DNA of 64,000 nt from Crocinitomicaceae bacterium (GCA_020635955.1 JACJYW010000003.1:496001-560000), one strand, 5' to 3'. Shown: positions 8,440-16,129, counted from the first letter of the stretch. Program-made: numbers and translations. Notes: generated by a model not told the origin, from the sequence alone.

Positions 8440-9167
8440 TCTTCTTTTTTATCATCCTCATCTTCCGTCACATCTTCATAGTCTGTGAAACCATCCTCAT
8501 CTTCATACGATTCTTGTTGTTCAAAATGTGTACCAGTTTCCTGATATGAAGTGAACGTCCCACCTATTCCCGGTCCGTTTAAGATAGATTGACCATTCAT
8601 CAATCTCCCTAAAACATTTGCCGCCCTCATTAGCGTGGTGATCAAGAAGAAAAAAGCTATGATCGAGAATATCCAACCTATTACTGGCGTTTCATAAATG
8701 GAAGTAATTGAACCCGTAAACCAGTTGAACAATCCATTATCTACCATTGTTGGATACAACAAGCAAAACACAAAATAGATCACTGATCCAATCAATAGAT
8801 ACAGCTCCATTCTAGGATCAATTACAGGTAAAAACCTTGAGAACATTGGATTCTGCACAAACTGATTCATGGCAGTTCTATTTTGCAATTTCCCGAGTAA
8901 ATAAAGTCCCAACACAATTGATCCCACTACCAAGTGCATGGTGTCTACTGAATTGCCAATAGCCCCGGTTTCATACAAGGTGATGTAATTAGCAGTAACA
9001 GAAACCAGCATGAAGTATTTTAGGATCCTGAATATATAGGTCACAGACTCCTTTCTTTGCTGGTGCGGATCCTGAAAAGATCGTATAATGAACATAAAGA
9101 TCCCCCAAATGAAACTAAAGATGGAGAAATTGATCCCTAATACGAATATGAATTTTAGTATTTCCAT
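8436..9167 (-). CDS. Multi-pass membrane protein with acidic tail
   Basis: 243 residues, not recognised. About five hydrophobic segments span residues 5-182. The cytoplasmic-looking tail ends in a run of Asp/Glu (EDEDGFTDYEDVTEDEDD). First gene of the three-gene minus-strand unit ending at 7418; its stop overlaps the next start by 4 bp. The acidic tail could bind cations or a basic partner, but nothing in the sequence fixes a function. Confidence 0.6.
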   Translation of the reverse strand: MEILKFIFVLGINFSIFSFIWGIFMFIIRSFQDPHQQRKESVTYIFRILKYFMLVSVTANYITLYETGAIGNSVDTMHLVVGSIVLGLYLLGKLQNRTAMNQFVQNPMFSRFLPVIDPRMELYLLIGSVIYFVFCLLYPTMVDNGLFNWFTGSITSIYETPVIGWIFSIIAFFFLITTLMRAANVLGRLMNGQSILNGPGIGGTFTSYQETGTHFEQQESYEDEDGFTDYEDVTEDEDDKKEE

Positions 9168-9241
9168 TTATTTAAAAAGTCAGCTCAAATTTATCATAAT
9201 TCCACACAACAACTCTTGAATTAGTAAGCAGATTAATTGAT

Positions 9242-9748
9242 TTAAAGCTTGGTTTTAACCTTCTCCCAATCCTTGATCTGCCAATTTGTATAACCTGTTG
9301 CTACGTGGTTTCTATTAGAGTCGTATAAGTTGATCTCACATTTTACGTAAACATGATCTTCTTTTACTAAAGGATCAATAACATTAGTGTTCAACCACTC
9401 CTCTGTCATTTCAAATTCAGCTGTTACGTCTGCTTTAGCCTGATAGTGATACTTCATTTCTATCGACTCCATGATCAATCGATATTTTTTTGGATTAAGG
9501 CGTGAAAGTAGCAATAGTCCAGATGAAAATTCAGCACAGGTCGCCATACCGCAAGCATGAATTCCCTTGATATGATTGAAATTCCTTCTTCTGTAAGGAA
9601 TGGTGGTTATAACTTTTTCATCTGCAATAGATTTCACCTTGATACGGTGAGGTTTATTGAAGGGAATGAGAAAAGACAATCCTAAATTCAGCTTCCATAA
9701 GCCAAATGATGATTGTTTTGCGTTCGAAATGTATTTGTCAAAGTTCAT
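9242..9748 (-). CDS. DUF4442 hotdog-fold protein
   Basis: 168 residues resembling the DUF4442 family of hotdog-fold, thioesterase-like proteins. The alignment cues are the central HIKGIHACGMATCAEFSSG helix that packs in the hotdog and the strand-rich C-terminus ending YTNWQIKDW. Hotdog proteins often act on acyl-CoA or acyl-ACP thioesters in the cytoplasm; the substrate here is unknown. It is divergent from the downstream S46 peptidase gene with an 84-bp shared intergenic region. Confidence 0.7.
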   Translation of the reverse strand: MNFDKYISNAKQSSFGLWKLNLGLSFLIPFNKPHRIKVKSIADEKVITTIPYRRRNFNHIKGIHACGMATCAEFSSGLLLLSRLNPKKYRLIMESIEMKYHYQAKADVTAEFEMTEEWLNTNVIDPLVKEDHVYVKCEINLYDSNRNHVATGYTNWQIKDWEKVKTKL

Positions 9749-9832
9749 AGTCTGAGAGACCCGTTAATGTATTTCTCCAAAATGGTCTTACAAAACAATG
9801 CTATATTTGTTGACTTTCCAAATGATTTTAAA

Positions 9833-11968
9833 ATGAAAAAGATCTTTTCTCTAATAGCTGGATTCTTATTACTTACATTTTCAGCTCGTGCAGTTGAAGG
9901 AATGTGGATTCCTTCTTTGATTGACATGTTCTATTCTGACATGAAAACTTACGGACTTAAATTGTCAGCTGAAGAAGTTTATTCTACGAATCATTCAAGC
10001 ATGAAAGATGCTGTTATCCAATTTGGTGGCGGTTGTACTGCAGAGATCGTTTCAGATCAGGGTTTGATCCTTACGAATCATCATTGCGGATTTGACGCCA
10101 TTCAAAAGCATTCATCTTTGGAACACGATTATCTTAAAAATGGTTTCTGGGCCAAATCTCAGGCAGATGAATTGCCTTGCCCATGGTTGAAAGTAACTTT
10201 TGTGAAGGAGATCAAAGATGTAACGGCAATTGTTTTAGAAGGAGTTACAACTGCCATGTCAGCTGAGGAAAGAGCGAAGAAAATTGATGAGAACATTAAA
10301 AAAGCAGAAAAAGAAGCTGCCACAAGCGGTTCAATTCAAGCAAAGATCAAAGAATTCAATTTGGGAAATCAATATTACATGTTGGTTACTGAAGACTATA
10401 GTGATGTTAGATTAGTGGGTGCCCCACCTTCAGCAATTGGTAAATTCGGTGGAGATACCGATAACTGGGTATGGCCTAGACACACAGGTGATTTTTCTGT
10501 TTTCAGAATATATGCTGGTGCAGACAATGTATCTGCTGAATATAATGCAGATAACCAGCCGTTTAAACCAGTTCACTCCTTTCCTATCAGTTTAAAACCT
10601 AAACAAAAAGGGGATTTTACCATGGTTTATGGATTCCCGGGGCACACAGATCAGCATTATATCTCAGGAAAATTGAAATTCTATATGGAAGTTGAGCGTC
10701 CGGCAAGAATCAAAATGAGACAAAGCAGTTTGGATATTATAAAACCCGCAATGGCGGCTGATGATCTGACAAGAATTCAATATGCTTCAAAACAAGCCAG
10801 TATTGCAAACGCCTGGAAAAAATGGATTGGTCAATTGGGAGGGCTACAGGAACTGGATGCCGTTAACGTCAAAAAAAGATGGGAAGAAGAATATATGGCC
10901 AAAGCAGGCGAACATTCTGAATGGAAGGCAAAATATTACAACGTGATAAATGATCTGAATGATCTTCAGGCTAAGTATGGTAAATATGAATTTGCACGTG
11001 CAATGTTCATTGAATATTTTTATGTTGGACCTGAGTTTATCCAACACGCCTTTAACTATTATATTTTAGCCAATAAATATGATCAATTAGAAGCGGATGG
11101 TAAATTGAGTGAGGAATTAGAAAAACTGAAAAAACAATCTGAATCCTTCCATAAGAATTACAACAAAGAAGTGGACAGAAAGATCTACGTAGCTCTGAGT
11201 GATCTGTACGCAAACTATGTTGATGCTGAATTATTACCTCTTGGATTTAAAGATACATGGGCCGAGCAGGAAGCAGCTATTTTTGACAAATCGATCATAA
11301 TGGATCCTGAAGCTGCGAAAACTATGCTTTCAGGCTTTTCGAAAAAATCGTTGAAGAAATTACAGAATGATCCTGCTCTAAAATTGGCCACGAGTTTATA
11401 CAGCACCTACCTTAACAAAGTAAATGGCAGCTATCAAAAATTTGTGGTTGAAGAAGACAAATTGATGCAACGTTATGTAGAAGGTATCCTGGTGATGTTC
11501 CCTGAAAAAAAGAACTGGGCTGATGCTAACTCAACATTGAGAATCGCCTTTGGTAAAATTGAAGGTTCAGCACCTTATGATGGAATGATGTATACACATT
11601 ACACAACGATTGATGGTATCATCCAGAAGCATGCAACAGGGAATCCGGATTTCGAATTGACCGATAGATTCTTTGAATTGTATGAAAAAGGTGATTGGGG
11701 TGGATACGATCAGGATGGAGATCTTTGGACCTGCTTTACTGCTTCTAATCACACAACTGGAGGGAACTCAGGTAGCCCTGTTATTGATGCCGAAGGGAAC
11801 TTAATTGGGATCAACTTTGACCGTAGTTGGGAAAGCACTATGAGTGATTTCATGTTTGATGAATCCAGATGTAGAAACATTGTCGTAGATATTCGATATG
11901 TTCTTTGGGTGATCGATAAATATGGTGAAGCTCCTCACCTGGTGAAGGAAATGAACCTAGTACGTTAA
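9833..11968 (+). CDS. dpp11: S46 dipeptidyl peptidase, DPP11-type (Asp/Glu-specific)
   Basis: 711 residues from the ATG at 9833, which gives a clear signal peptide (MKKIFSLIAGFLLLTFSARA); the longer frame from 9713 is rejected. The family is the periplasmic S46 dipeptidyl peptidases of Bacteroidota. The catalytic triad is visible as His84 (TNHHCG), Asp in HTGDFSVFR and Ser646 (GGNSGSP). The specificity residue 18 positions after the serine is Arg664 (NFDRSW). In Porphyromonas gingivalis DPP11 the equivalent Arg673 selects Asp/Glu at P1, whereas DPP7 has Gly. The enzyme should release acidic dipeptides from imported peptides. A TATATTTG box lies at 9802-9809. Confidence 0.9.
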   Translation: MKKIFSLIAGFLLLTFSARAVEGMWIPSLIDMFYSDMKTYGLKLSAEEVYSTNHSSMKDAVIQFGGGCTAEIVSDQGLILTNHHCGFDAIQKHSSLEHDYLKNGFWAKSQADELPCPWLKVTFVKEIKDVTAIVLEGVTTAMSAEERAKKIDENIKKAEKEAATSGSIQAKIKEFNLGNQYYMLVTEDYSDVRLVGAPPSAIGKFGGDTDNWVWPRHTGDFSVFRIYAGADNVSAEYNADNQPFKPVHSFPISLKPKQKGDFTMVYGFPGHTDQHYISGKLKFYMEVERPARIKMRQSSLDIIKPAMAADDLTRIQYASKQASIANAWKKWIGQLGGLQELDAVNVKKRWEEEYMAKAGEHSEWKAKYYNVINDLNDLQAKYGKYEFARAMFIEYFYVGPEFIQHAFNYYILANKYDQLEADGKLSEELEKLKKQSESFHKNYNKEVDRKIYVALSDLYANYVDAELLPLGFKDTWAEQEAAIFDKSIIMDPEAAKTMLSGFSKKSLKKLQNDPALKLATSLYSTYLNKVNGSYQKFVVEEDKLMQRYVEGILVMFPEKKNWADANSTLRIAFGKIEGSAPYDGMMYTHYTTIDGIIQKHATGNPDFELTDRFFELYEKGDWGGYDQDGDLWTCFTASNHTTGGNSGSPVIDAEGNLIGINFDRSWESTMSDFMFDESRCRNIVVDIRYVLWVIDKYGEAPHLVKEMNLVR

Positions 11969-11994
11969 TTTCTCGTATCTTTTCCTAAATCTCC

Positions 11995-12306
11995 ATTATC
12001 AGAAAGACATTAGGAATATTAGTAATTGCTTTGGTTTGCTCGTGCAAACAAGAAGTTCCTGCACCTGAGCCTATAGCTAATTTCTATGTTGATAATGCAG
12101 AATGTTTATCCTCTTGCTATGTCAAATTCTATGATCAGTCATATCATGCTGTGAAATGGAAATGGGAGTTTGGAAATTCATTGACTTCAGAAAAACAAAA
12201 TGATTCTTGCCAATATCATGACCCCGGTTTCTATGATGTTACACTTCATGTCTGGAATGAAGATGATGTAGAAGATAAGATCACTAAACAGATCACAGTT
12301 TATTAA
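11995..12306 (+). CDS. Small PKD-like lipoprotein with non-standard start
   Basis: The only standard start in frame is TTG at 12031, which would cut off most of the signal peptide. Reading upstream gives IIRKTLGILVIALVCSCKQE, a convincing lipoprotein signal with a Cys, beginning at ATT 11995 (or ATC 11998) and bounded by an in-frame stop at 11986. The mature part (about 80 residues) is a PKD-like fold: ANFYVDNAECLSSCYVKFYD, WKWEFGN, and a PGFYDVTLHVW strand. Probably an outer-membrane-anchored binding module. It follows the peptidase gene by 26 bp and may share its transcript. Confidence 0.55.
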   Translation: MIRKTLGILVIALVCSCKQEVPAPEPIANFYVDNAECLSSCYVKFYDQSYHAVKWKWEFGNSLTSEKQNDSCQYHDPGFYDVTLHVWNEDDVEDKITKQITVY

Positions 12307-12338
12307 AAAAATAATGCCCTCAATGATGAGAGCATTAT
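12304..12338 (-). terminator. Terminator of the minus-strand lipoprotein gene
   Basis: The 11-bp stem ATAATGCCCTC / GAGAGCATTAT has one mismatch and a 6-base loop. On the minus strand it is followed by a T-rich run (TTTTTTAATA). On the plus strand no T tract follows, so it mainly serves the gene ending at 12450. Confidence 0.6.
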
Positions 12339-12449
12339 CAGATAAGAAAAAGACTATTAGTGTGAAATTTGAGACTGAAAATTACAACTTCCATTAAGGA
12401 ATTTCAACTTGATTTCAGTTCACTTTTTTCAATTTTATACATGTGAGAA

Positions 12450-12839
12450 TTATTGTTTCTCTCCATCAAAAGCAATGGTATTCCAACTAGAGAATGTAAA
12501 ATTCTCATAGACTACCGAGAGTTTATTACCTTCCAATGTCACATCCCATCCACCAACTCCTCCGCTCACTCCTGCTTTGGTTGCATTGTTATCTTTAAAT
12601 TCCTTTCGTGCAAAAGTGATCTCAGGTAAATTACCGGTACTACTTATAATGCCATAGGTTCTGCTAGGTTGATAATAAACCAGAGAATAGGTTGCCGGAA
12701 CTAGGTTGAAGGTCAAAGTGTCTTCATAAGTACCAGATGCGGTGAGTTCTCCACCAATAAAATCACCTGCCTTCTCTTCATACTTTTTCTTGCACGAAAA
12801 GAGAAGAAGTATTGATCCAAATACCAAATATTTTTTCAT
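12450..12839 (-). CDS. Uncharacterised lipoprotein
   Basis: 129 residues. The signal MKKYLVFGSILLLFSCKKK has a clear lipobox with Cys16, so the protein should be lipid-anchored. The mature part is strand-rich, Gly/Thr-rich, with no known catalytic motif (GTYEDTLTFNLVPATYSLVYY, then GGVGGWDVTLEGNKLSVVYENF). This is the look of a small lipocalin-like or jelly-roll surface lipoprotein common in Bacteroidota. It is followed by a minus-strand terminator. Function unknown. Confidence 0.65.
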   Translation of the reverse strand: MKKYLVFGSILLLFSCKKKYEEKAGDFIGGELTASGTYEDTLTFNLVPATYSLVYYQPSRTYGIISSTGNLPEITFARKEFKDNNATKAGVSGGVGGWDVTLEGNKLSVVYENFTFSSWNTIAFDGEKQ

Positions 12840-12896
12840 TTCACTACTTTAGTTCAAGTTACGGAAAAATCACGTTCAATTTATTGATCTAAAAGA

Positions 12897-13283
12897 ATGC
12901 GTTCAGAACACCAAAAAGAGGTCATGCAGGCTAAAATTGATGCGAGATATTACTCGCGTGAATTGATCCGTGATGTTTTTCAGGCCACCGAACATTTTCC
13001 AAAGAATGATCCTGAATTTTTAGCTCCTCAATTGCGAAAAAAAGTCTTGACAGTTTCTTCTTTTCTAGCTCATGGAACTGTAAAAAATGACATTGAGGAA
13101 CAGAAAGAGGCCCTGGTTGTTGTGATGCATGAATTGAGAGAGATCCTTAAATTCATAACCATTGCTCATCACCTCAGATATGCATCTGACCTTGAAAAAC
13201 ATAAGGTGAGAACGGGTATCATCAATGTGATTACTGCATTGGATAAGCTTTCTCTACTTTTAGGAGGATTTGAAGAAAAGTAA
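12897..13283 (+). CDS. S23/IVS-like four-helix-bundle protein
   Basis: 128 residues, all helical. The segment ELIRDVFQATEHFPK followed by LAPQLRKKVLTVSSFLAHG lines up with the S23 (23S rRNA intervening-sequence) four-helix family pattern, where the usual text is FP-x-x-LxxQIRRAAxSIPxNIAEG. Here the core is diverged, so it may be a distant paralogue. The family is widespread in Bacteroidota and often travels with mobile sequences, but its role is unclear. It ends 5 bp before the left inverted repeat of the GIY-YIG unit. Confidence 0.6.
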   Translation: MRSEHQKEVMQAKIDARYYSRELIRDVFQATEHFPKNDPEFLAPQLRKKVLTVSSFLAHGTVKNDIEEQKEALVVVMHELREILKFITIAHHLRYASDLEKHKVRTGIINVITALDKLSLLLGGFEEK

Positions 13284-13287
13284 CCAC

Positions 13288-13321
13288 CATGTCATCTCGA
13301 CCGTAGTGGAGAGATCTTAAG
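13288..13321. repeat. Left inverted repeat of GIY-YIG unit
   Basis: A 34-base arm with the cores GTCATCTCGAC and GGAGAGATCTTAAG. It is the inverted match of 13633-13688 with a few substitutions. It lacks the internal CCCGATA hairpin found in the right arm. It begins 4 bp after the stop codon of the S23-like gene. Confidence 0.75.
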
Positions 13322-13338
13322 ACAATTAACACTTATTT

Positions 13339-13626
13339 TTAATAAAAAGTCGTTAGCAGATCTAACCACTTTGGATTAAAAGTGGTTACCAAATTATCTT
13401 TTTTTGATCTACTCCATTTCTTTATTTGTTTTTCTCTTTCTATTGCTCTATTTACGTCAGAATAATGTTCAAAATACACAAGGTCATAGCATGAATATTT
13501 ATTGGCAAAACCTTCAGGATTTGATTTATGTTCAATAATTCTTTTAGGAATATTATTCGTCACACCAACATATAAAGTAGTTCTACCTGGATTGGAAAGA
13601 ATATATATGAAATAATTATGTTGCAT
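13339..13626 (-). CDS. GIY-YIG nuclease domain protein
   Basis: 95 residues, a single-domain member of the GIY-YIG endonuclease superfamily (UPF0213-like size). The family motifs are visible: FIYILSNP near residues 6-13, LYVGVTNNIPKRIIEH (the YIG part with the catalytic Arg) and AIEREKQIKKW (metal-binding Glu). The C-terminus NPKWLDL is typical of these short proteins. It is the only gene inside an inverted-repeat pair, which suggests that it acts on those repeats or is spread with them. A DNA-repair role is the alternative. The activity itself is inferred from the motifs. Confidence 0.9.
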   Translation of the reverse strand: MQHNYFIYILSNPGRTTLYVGVTNNIPKRIIEHKSNPEGFANKYSCYDLVYFEHYSDVNRAIEREKQIKKWSRSKKDNLVTTFNPKWLDLLTTFY

Positions 13627-13632
13627 TAAATT

Positions 13633-13688
13633 CTTAAGATTTCTCCATTACTCCCGATAGTTATCGGGATTCAGTCGAAATGACAATG
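13633..13688. repeat. Right inverted repeat with inner hairpin
   Basis: A 56-base arm, starting CTTAAGATTTCTCCA and ending GTCGAAATGACAATG. It includes the perfect hairpin TCCCGATA-GT-TATCGGGA at 13652-13669. It begins 6 bp upstream of the nuclease ATG, so the nuclease promoter must lie within or beyond the repeat. Confidence 0.75.
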
Positions 13689-13695
13689 TTGTTTG

Positions 13696-13950
13696 CTACT
13701 CGGTAGACTCAACCTTGTTCTTCTCCTGCTCTTCCTTCTCTTCTTTAACCGACTGGGCGATCAAGAAGGCCAATAAAGCGATCAATAACAAGAAGAAGAA
13801 CATTTTTTTGTCTTTATACAAAGGCACCTTTGGACGCTTGACATATTTATCATACTCATGCGTCAGCCTTGAGAAATCTTTGTACTTCTCAATAGCCTCT
13901 TTTGAAGGCATCTTCACAGGTTGTTCTCTATTTACCTTGTACTTTCTCAT
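13696..13950 (-). CDS. Small single-pass membrane protein next to sigma factor
   Basis: 84 residues, not recognised. A basic cytoplasmic-looking N-terminal part (about residues 1-48) is followed by one membrane helix (MFFFLLLIALLAFLIAQSV, about 50-68) and a Glu/Lys-rich tail. The start overlaps the stop of the ECF sigma gene by 4 bp, so the two are coupled. Position and topology would fit a membrane partner or anti-sigma-like protein of that sigma factor, but no known anti-sigma domain is visible. Confidence 0.65.
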   Translation of the reverse strand: MRKYKVNREQPVKMPSKEAIEKYKDFSRLTHEYDKYVKRPKVPLYKDKKMFFFLLLIALLAFLIAQSVKEEKEEQEKNKVESTE

Positions 13951-14507
13951 GAGTTAGCCGTCCAGGTCTTTTTGATCTTTTCTAAAATTCTATATAATCT
14001 CATTTTGGCGTTTGCCTCAGTTATTCCATAAAAATCTGCTATGTCTTTAAAAGAATACTGTAAAAAGAAACGCAACTCCACTATTTCAGCATGTTCAGGG
14101 CTCAAGTTACTCAATACTTTTAACAATTTATCCTGATCTGATTCGCTTTCACTTATCCCTATCTCCAATTCTGTCATCATGGTTTTAACATGGGTATCTG
14201 CTATTTCAACAGTTACCATTTTCTTTTGAGCACGGAAAAACAAATTCACCTCATTTGAGGCAATTCTGTATAACCAGGCTGAAAACGGAAATCCCCTGTC
14301 TTCATATTTACCCAGGTTGGCCCAGGCCTTCAACATGGCATCCTGACAAACGTCTCCTGCTATTTCTTCATCTTGCAGCCTTTTAAAAATGAAGATGTAG
14401 ATCTGCTCAAAATATTTTTCGTACAAAGCCGAAAATGCCCTCGGGTCCTTTTTGGCTGCCGAGATCAAGACTTTGTCTTCCTGATATGTTGAGAGCTTCT
14501 TTTTCAT
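13947..14507 (-). CDS. ECF-type RNA polymerase sigma factor
   Basis: 186 residues. Region 2 is visible as FSALYEKYFEQIYIFIFKRL, then EEIAGDVCQDAMLKAWANL and FSAWLYRIASNEV. Region 4 is LSPEHAEIVELRFFLQYSFKDIADFYGITEANAKMRLYRI, the helix-turn-helix that reads the -35 element. The length and two-domain form match extracytoplasmic-function sigma factors. It is translationally coupled to the small membrane protein downstream, a likely controller. Target promoters are unknown. Confidence 0.93.
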   Translation of the reverse strand: MKKKLSTYQEDKVLISAAKKDPRAFSALYEKYFEQIYIFIFKRLQDEEIAGDVCQDAMLKAWANLGKYEDRGFPFSAWLYRIASNEVNLFFRAQKKMVTVEIADTHVKTMMTELEIGISESESDQDKLLKVLSNLSPEHAEIVELRFFLQYSFKDIADFYGITEANAKMRLYRILEKIKKTWTANS

Positions 14508-14576
14508 AGGGCCCCGATTTCATGTTCGGGAAAGGTTTGTTCAAAGGTGTAATTCACGCAACAAAATAAAGTAACA

Positions 14577-15071
14577 TCAAATCGATAAAAATTCTTCCAA
14601 TCGATTAATTACCTCCTCTATCGACAGATACGTATTCTCTTTAATGATGGGAAATTCCTCCAAAGTAAAAAATCTTACTTCAGTAATTCCCTCTTCTTCT
14701 TGAGGAACCAATTCTACCTGATGTGGCCCCTCATCCAACAAATACCAATAGGTCTTTTTCAAAACCATTTTCCCCTTATGCTCATAGGTATGCCAGGTAT
14801 TGATCAAATGATCAAAGATCTTAGGGGCGATCAAACCACACTCCTCTTCTATTTCCCGAACAGCAGCTGCTTCAACCGATTCTCCTTTATCTAATTTGCC
14901 CTTTGGAATATCCCACTTACCATTTCTTTTGATAAATAAAAAATGATTTGATCTGCGAACTATACCTCCGGCAGCCTCAATAAACTTGTGATCTGCGAAT
15001 TTTTCTTTCAACTGTTCTTCGCTATCCAGTTGATAAATTTTAGGATGGTTATCAATAAAAACTTTATACAT
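14577..15071 (-). CDS. Nudix hydrolase
   Basis: 164 residues. The Nudix box is intact: GKLDKGESVEAAAVREIEEECGL fits G-x5-E-x7-R-E-U-x-E-E-x-G-U. The preceding AAGGIVRR and WDIPKGKL strands are typical. About 30 residues of unusual N-terminal sequence precede the domain. It should cleave a nucleoside diphosphate linked to another group; the substrate cannot be told. Its start is only 9 bp from that of the divergent pyrE gene, so promoter elements of each must lie within the other gene. Confidence 0.9.
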   Translation of the reverse strand: MYKVFIDNHPKIYQLDSEEQLKEKFADHKFIEAAGGIVRRSNHFLFIKRNGKWDIPKGKLDKGESVEAAAVREIEEECGLIAPKIFDHLINTWHTYEHKGKMVLKKTYWYLLDEGPHQVELVPQEEEGITEVRFFTLEEFPIIKENTYLSIEEVINRLEEFLSI

Positions 15072-15080
15072 TTGCCCCTT

Positions 15081-15722
15081 ATGATTTTGAATAAAGATAA
15101 GGCTCTAAAAATAGCAGATTTTTTACTTCAGATCAAAGCCGTAAAATTACAACCTGGTGAACCTTTCACCTGGGCGAGCGGATGGAAATCACCTATTTAT
15201 TGTGACAATAGAAAAACGCTTTCTTATCCAAAGATTAGAACAGCAATTCGCCAAACTTTTGCGGAACAGATCCAGGAAAAATTCTCAAATATTGAAGTAA
15301 TTGCTGGTGTTGCAACAGGCGGTATTGCCATTGGAGCATTGGTAGCTGAAGAGATGGGATTACCATTCATCTATGTACGTTCTTCTGCTAAAGGACATGG
15401 TTTAGGTAACCAGATAGAAGGAGAATATCAGGATGGACAACGAGTGGTAGTGATCGAAGACCTTATTTCTACAGGCGGAAGCAGCCTAAAAGCAGTGGAA
15501 GCTCTACGTGAATCAGGACTAAATGTACTTGGTTTAGCTGCCATCTTCACTTACGGATTTGATGAGGCAGAAGAAAATTTTGCTCAGGCTAAGTGTGAGT
15601 ATATTACATTGTCAGATTATGACAACTTGATCGAACAGGCACAAAAAGAAAATTATATCATAGATAAGGATATTGAATCGTTACAAATGTGGCGAACGAG
15701 TCCTGCTAACTGGAATGTATAA
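15081..15722 (+). CDS. pyrE: Orotate phosphoribosyltransferase
   Basis: 213 residues from the ATG at 15081 (MILNKDKALKIADFLLQIKA); the longer frame from 14988 is antisense to the Nudix gene and rejected. The PRPP-binding loop VVVIEDLISTGGSSLKA, the FTWASGWKSPIYCDNR orotate motif and the VRSSAKGHG flexible loop are present. It converts orotate and PRPP to OMP in pyrimidine synthesis. A TACATTTG box at 15067-15074 lies 6 bases before the start. The stop overlaps the next ATG by one base. Confidence 0.96.
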   Translation: MILNKDKALKIADFLLQIKAVKLQPGEPFTWASGWKSPIYCDNRKTLSYPKIRTAIRQTFAEQIQEKFSNIEVIAGVATGGIAIGALVAEEMGLPFIYVRSSAKGHGLGNQIEGEYQDGQRVVVIEDLISTGGSSLKAVEALRESGLNVLGLAAIFTYGFDEAEENFAQAKCEYITLSDYDNLIEQAQKENYIIDKDIESLQMWRTSPANWNV

Positions 15723-16129
15723 TGGCAACGCAAATTACGAGCAATAAAGTAGTTATTTCAGCTTCAGATGAGGATGTATTTGCTTATTTGAATGATTTCA
15801 ATAATATCAAGGATCTTTTACCACAAGACAAGATCTCTGATTGGAAGGCTACCAAAGATGATTGCTCATTTAAAATTCAAAATGCCGCCGTTATTCCACT
15901 TGTGAAAGATTCTGTCACGGAACATTCTTTGATCAATGTAGTTTCAGGTGATAAAGCTCCTTTCCCCTTTACATTAAAGATCAATATCAAAGATCTGGGA
16001 GATGGAAAAACGGAAGGATATTTGGATTTCAATGGTGAGATCAACGCCTTCTTGAGAATGATGGTTGTTTCTCCCCTAACCAACCTGTTCAATTACATGG
16101 CAGAGAAACTTCAGGAGAAGTTTGCTTAA
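15722..16129 (+). CDS. SRPBCC-fold small protein
   Basis: 135 residues with the pattern of the SRPBCC (START/Bet v1) superfamily: an N-terminal strand, SASDEDVFAYLNDFNNIKDLLP helix, a middle of antiparallel strands, and a long C-terminal helix PLTNLFNYMAEKLQEKF. These proteins bind hydrophobic ligands. The 1-base overlap with pyrE shows translational coupling; a link with pyrimidine synthesis is not otherwise evident. Confidence 0.75.
   Translation: MATQITSNKVVISASDEDVFAYLNDFNNIKDLLPQDKISDWKATKDDCSFKIQNAAVIPLVKDSVTEHSLINVVSGDKAPFPFTLKINIKDLGDGKTEGYLDFNGEINAFLRMMVVSPLTNLFNYMAEKLQEKFA

Larger units (their letters stand above)
13288..13688. mobile_element. Inverted-repeat-bounded GIY-YIG unit
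   Basis: A ~400-bp cassette. The left end (13288-13321) reads CATGTCATCTCGAC...TGGAGAGATCTTAAG. The right end (13633-13688) is its inverted counterpart, CTTAAGATTTCTCCA...GTCGAAATGACAATG. Only the GIY-YIG gene lies between them. The right arm also contains an inner hairpin TCCCGATA-GT-TATCGGGA that the left arm lacks. No target-site duplication was seen. Similar GTCATTTCGAC...GGAGAAATCT palindromes are, from general knowledge, common in Bacteroidota intergenic regions. Mobility is inferred. Confidence 0.7.

Noticed and set aside
9713..9832. N-terminal extension of the S46 peptidase
   Set aside because: The first 40 residues are not signal-like and lie in the promoter region; the ATG at 9833 gives a clean signal peptide.
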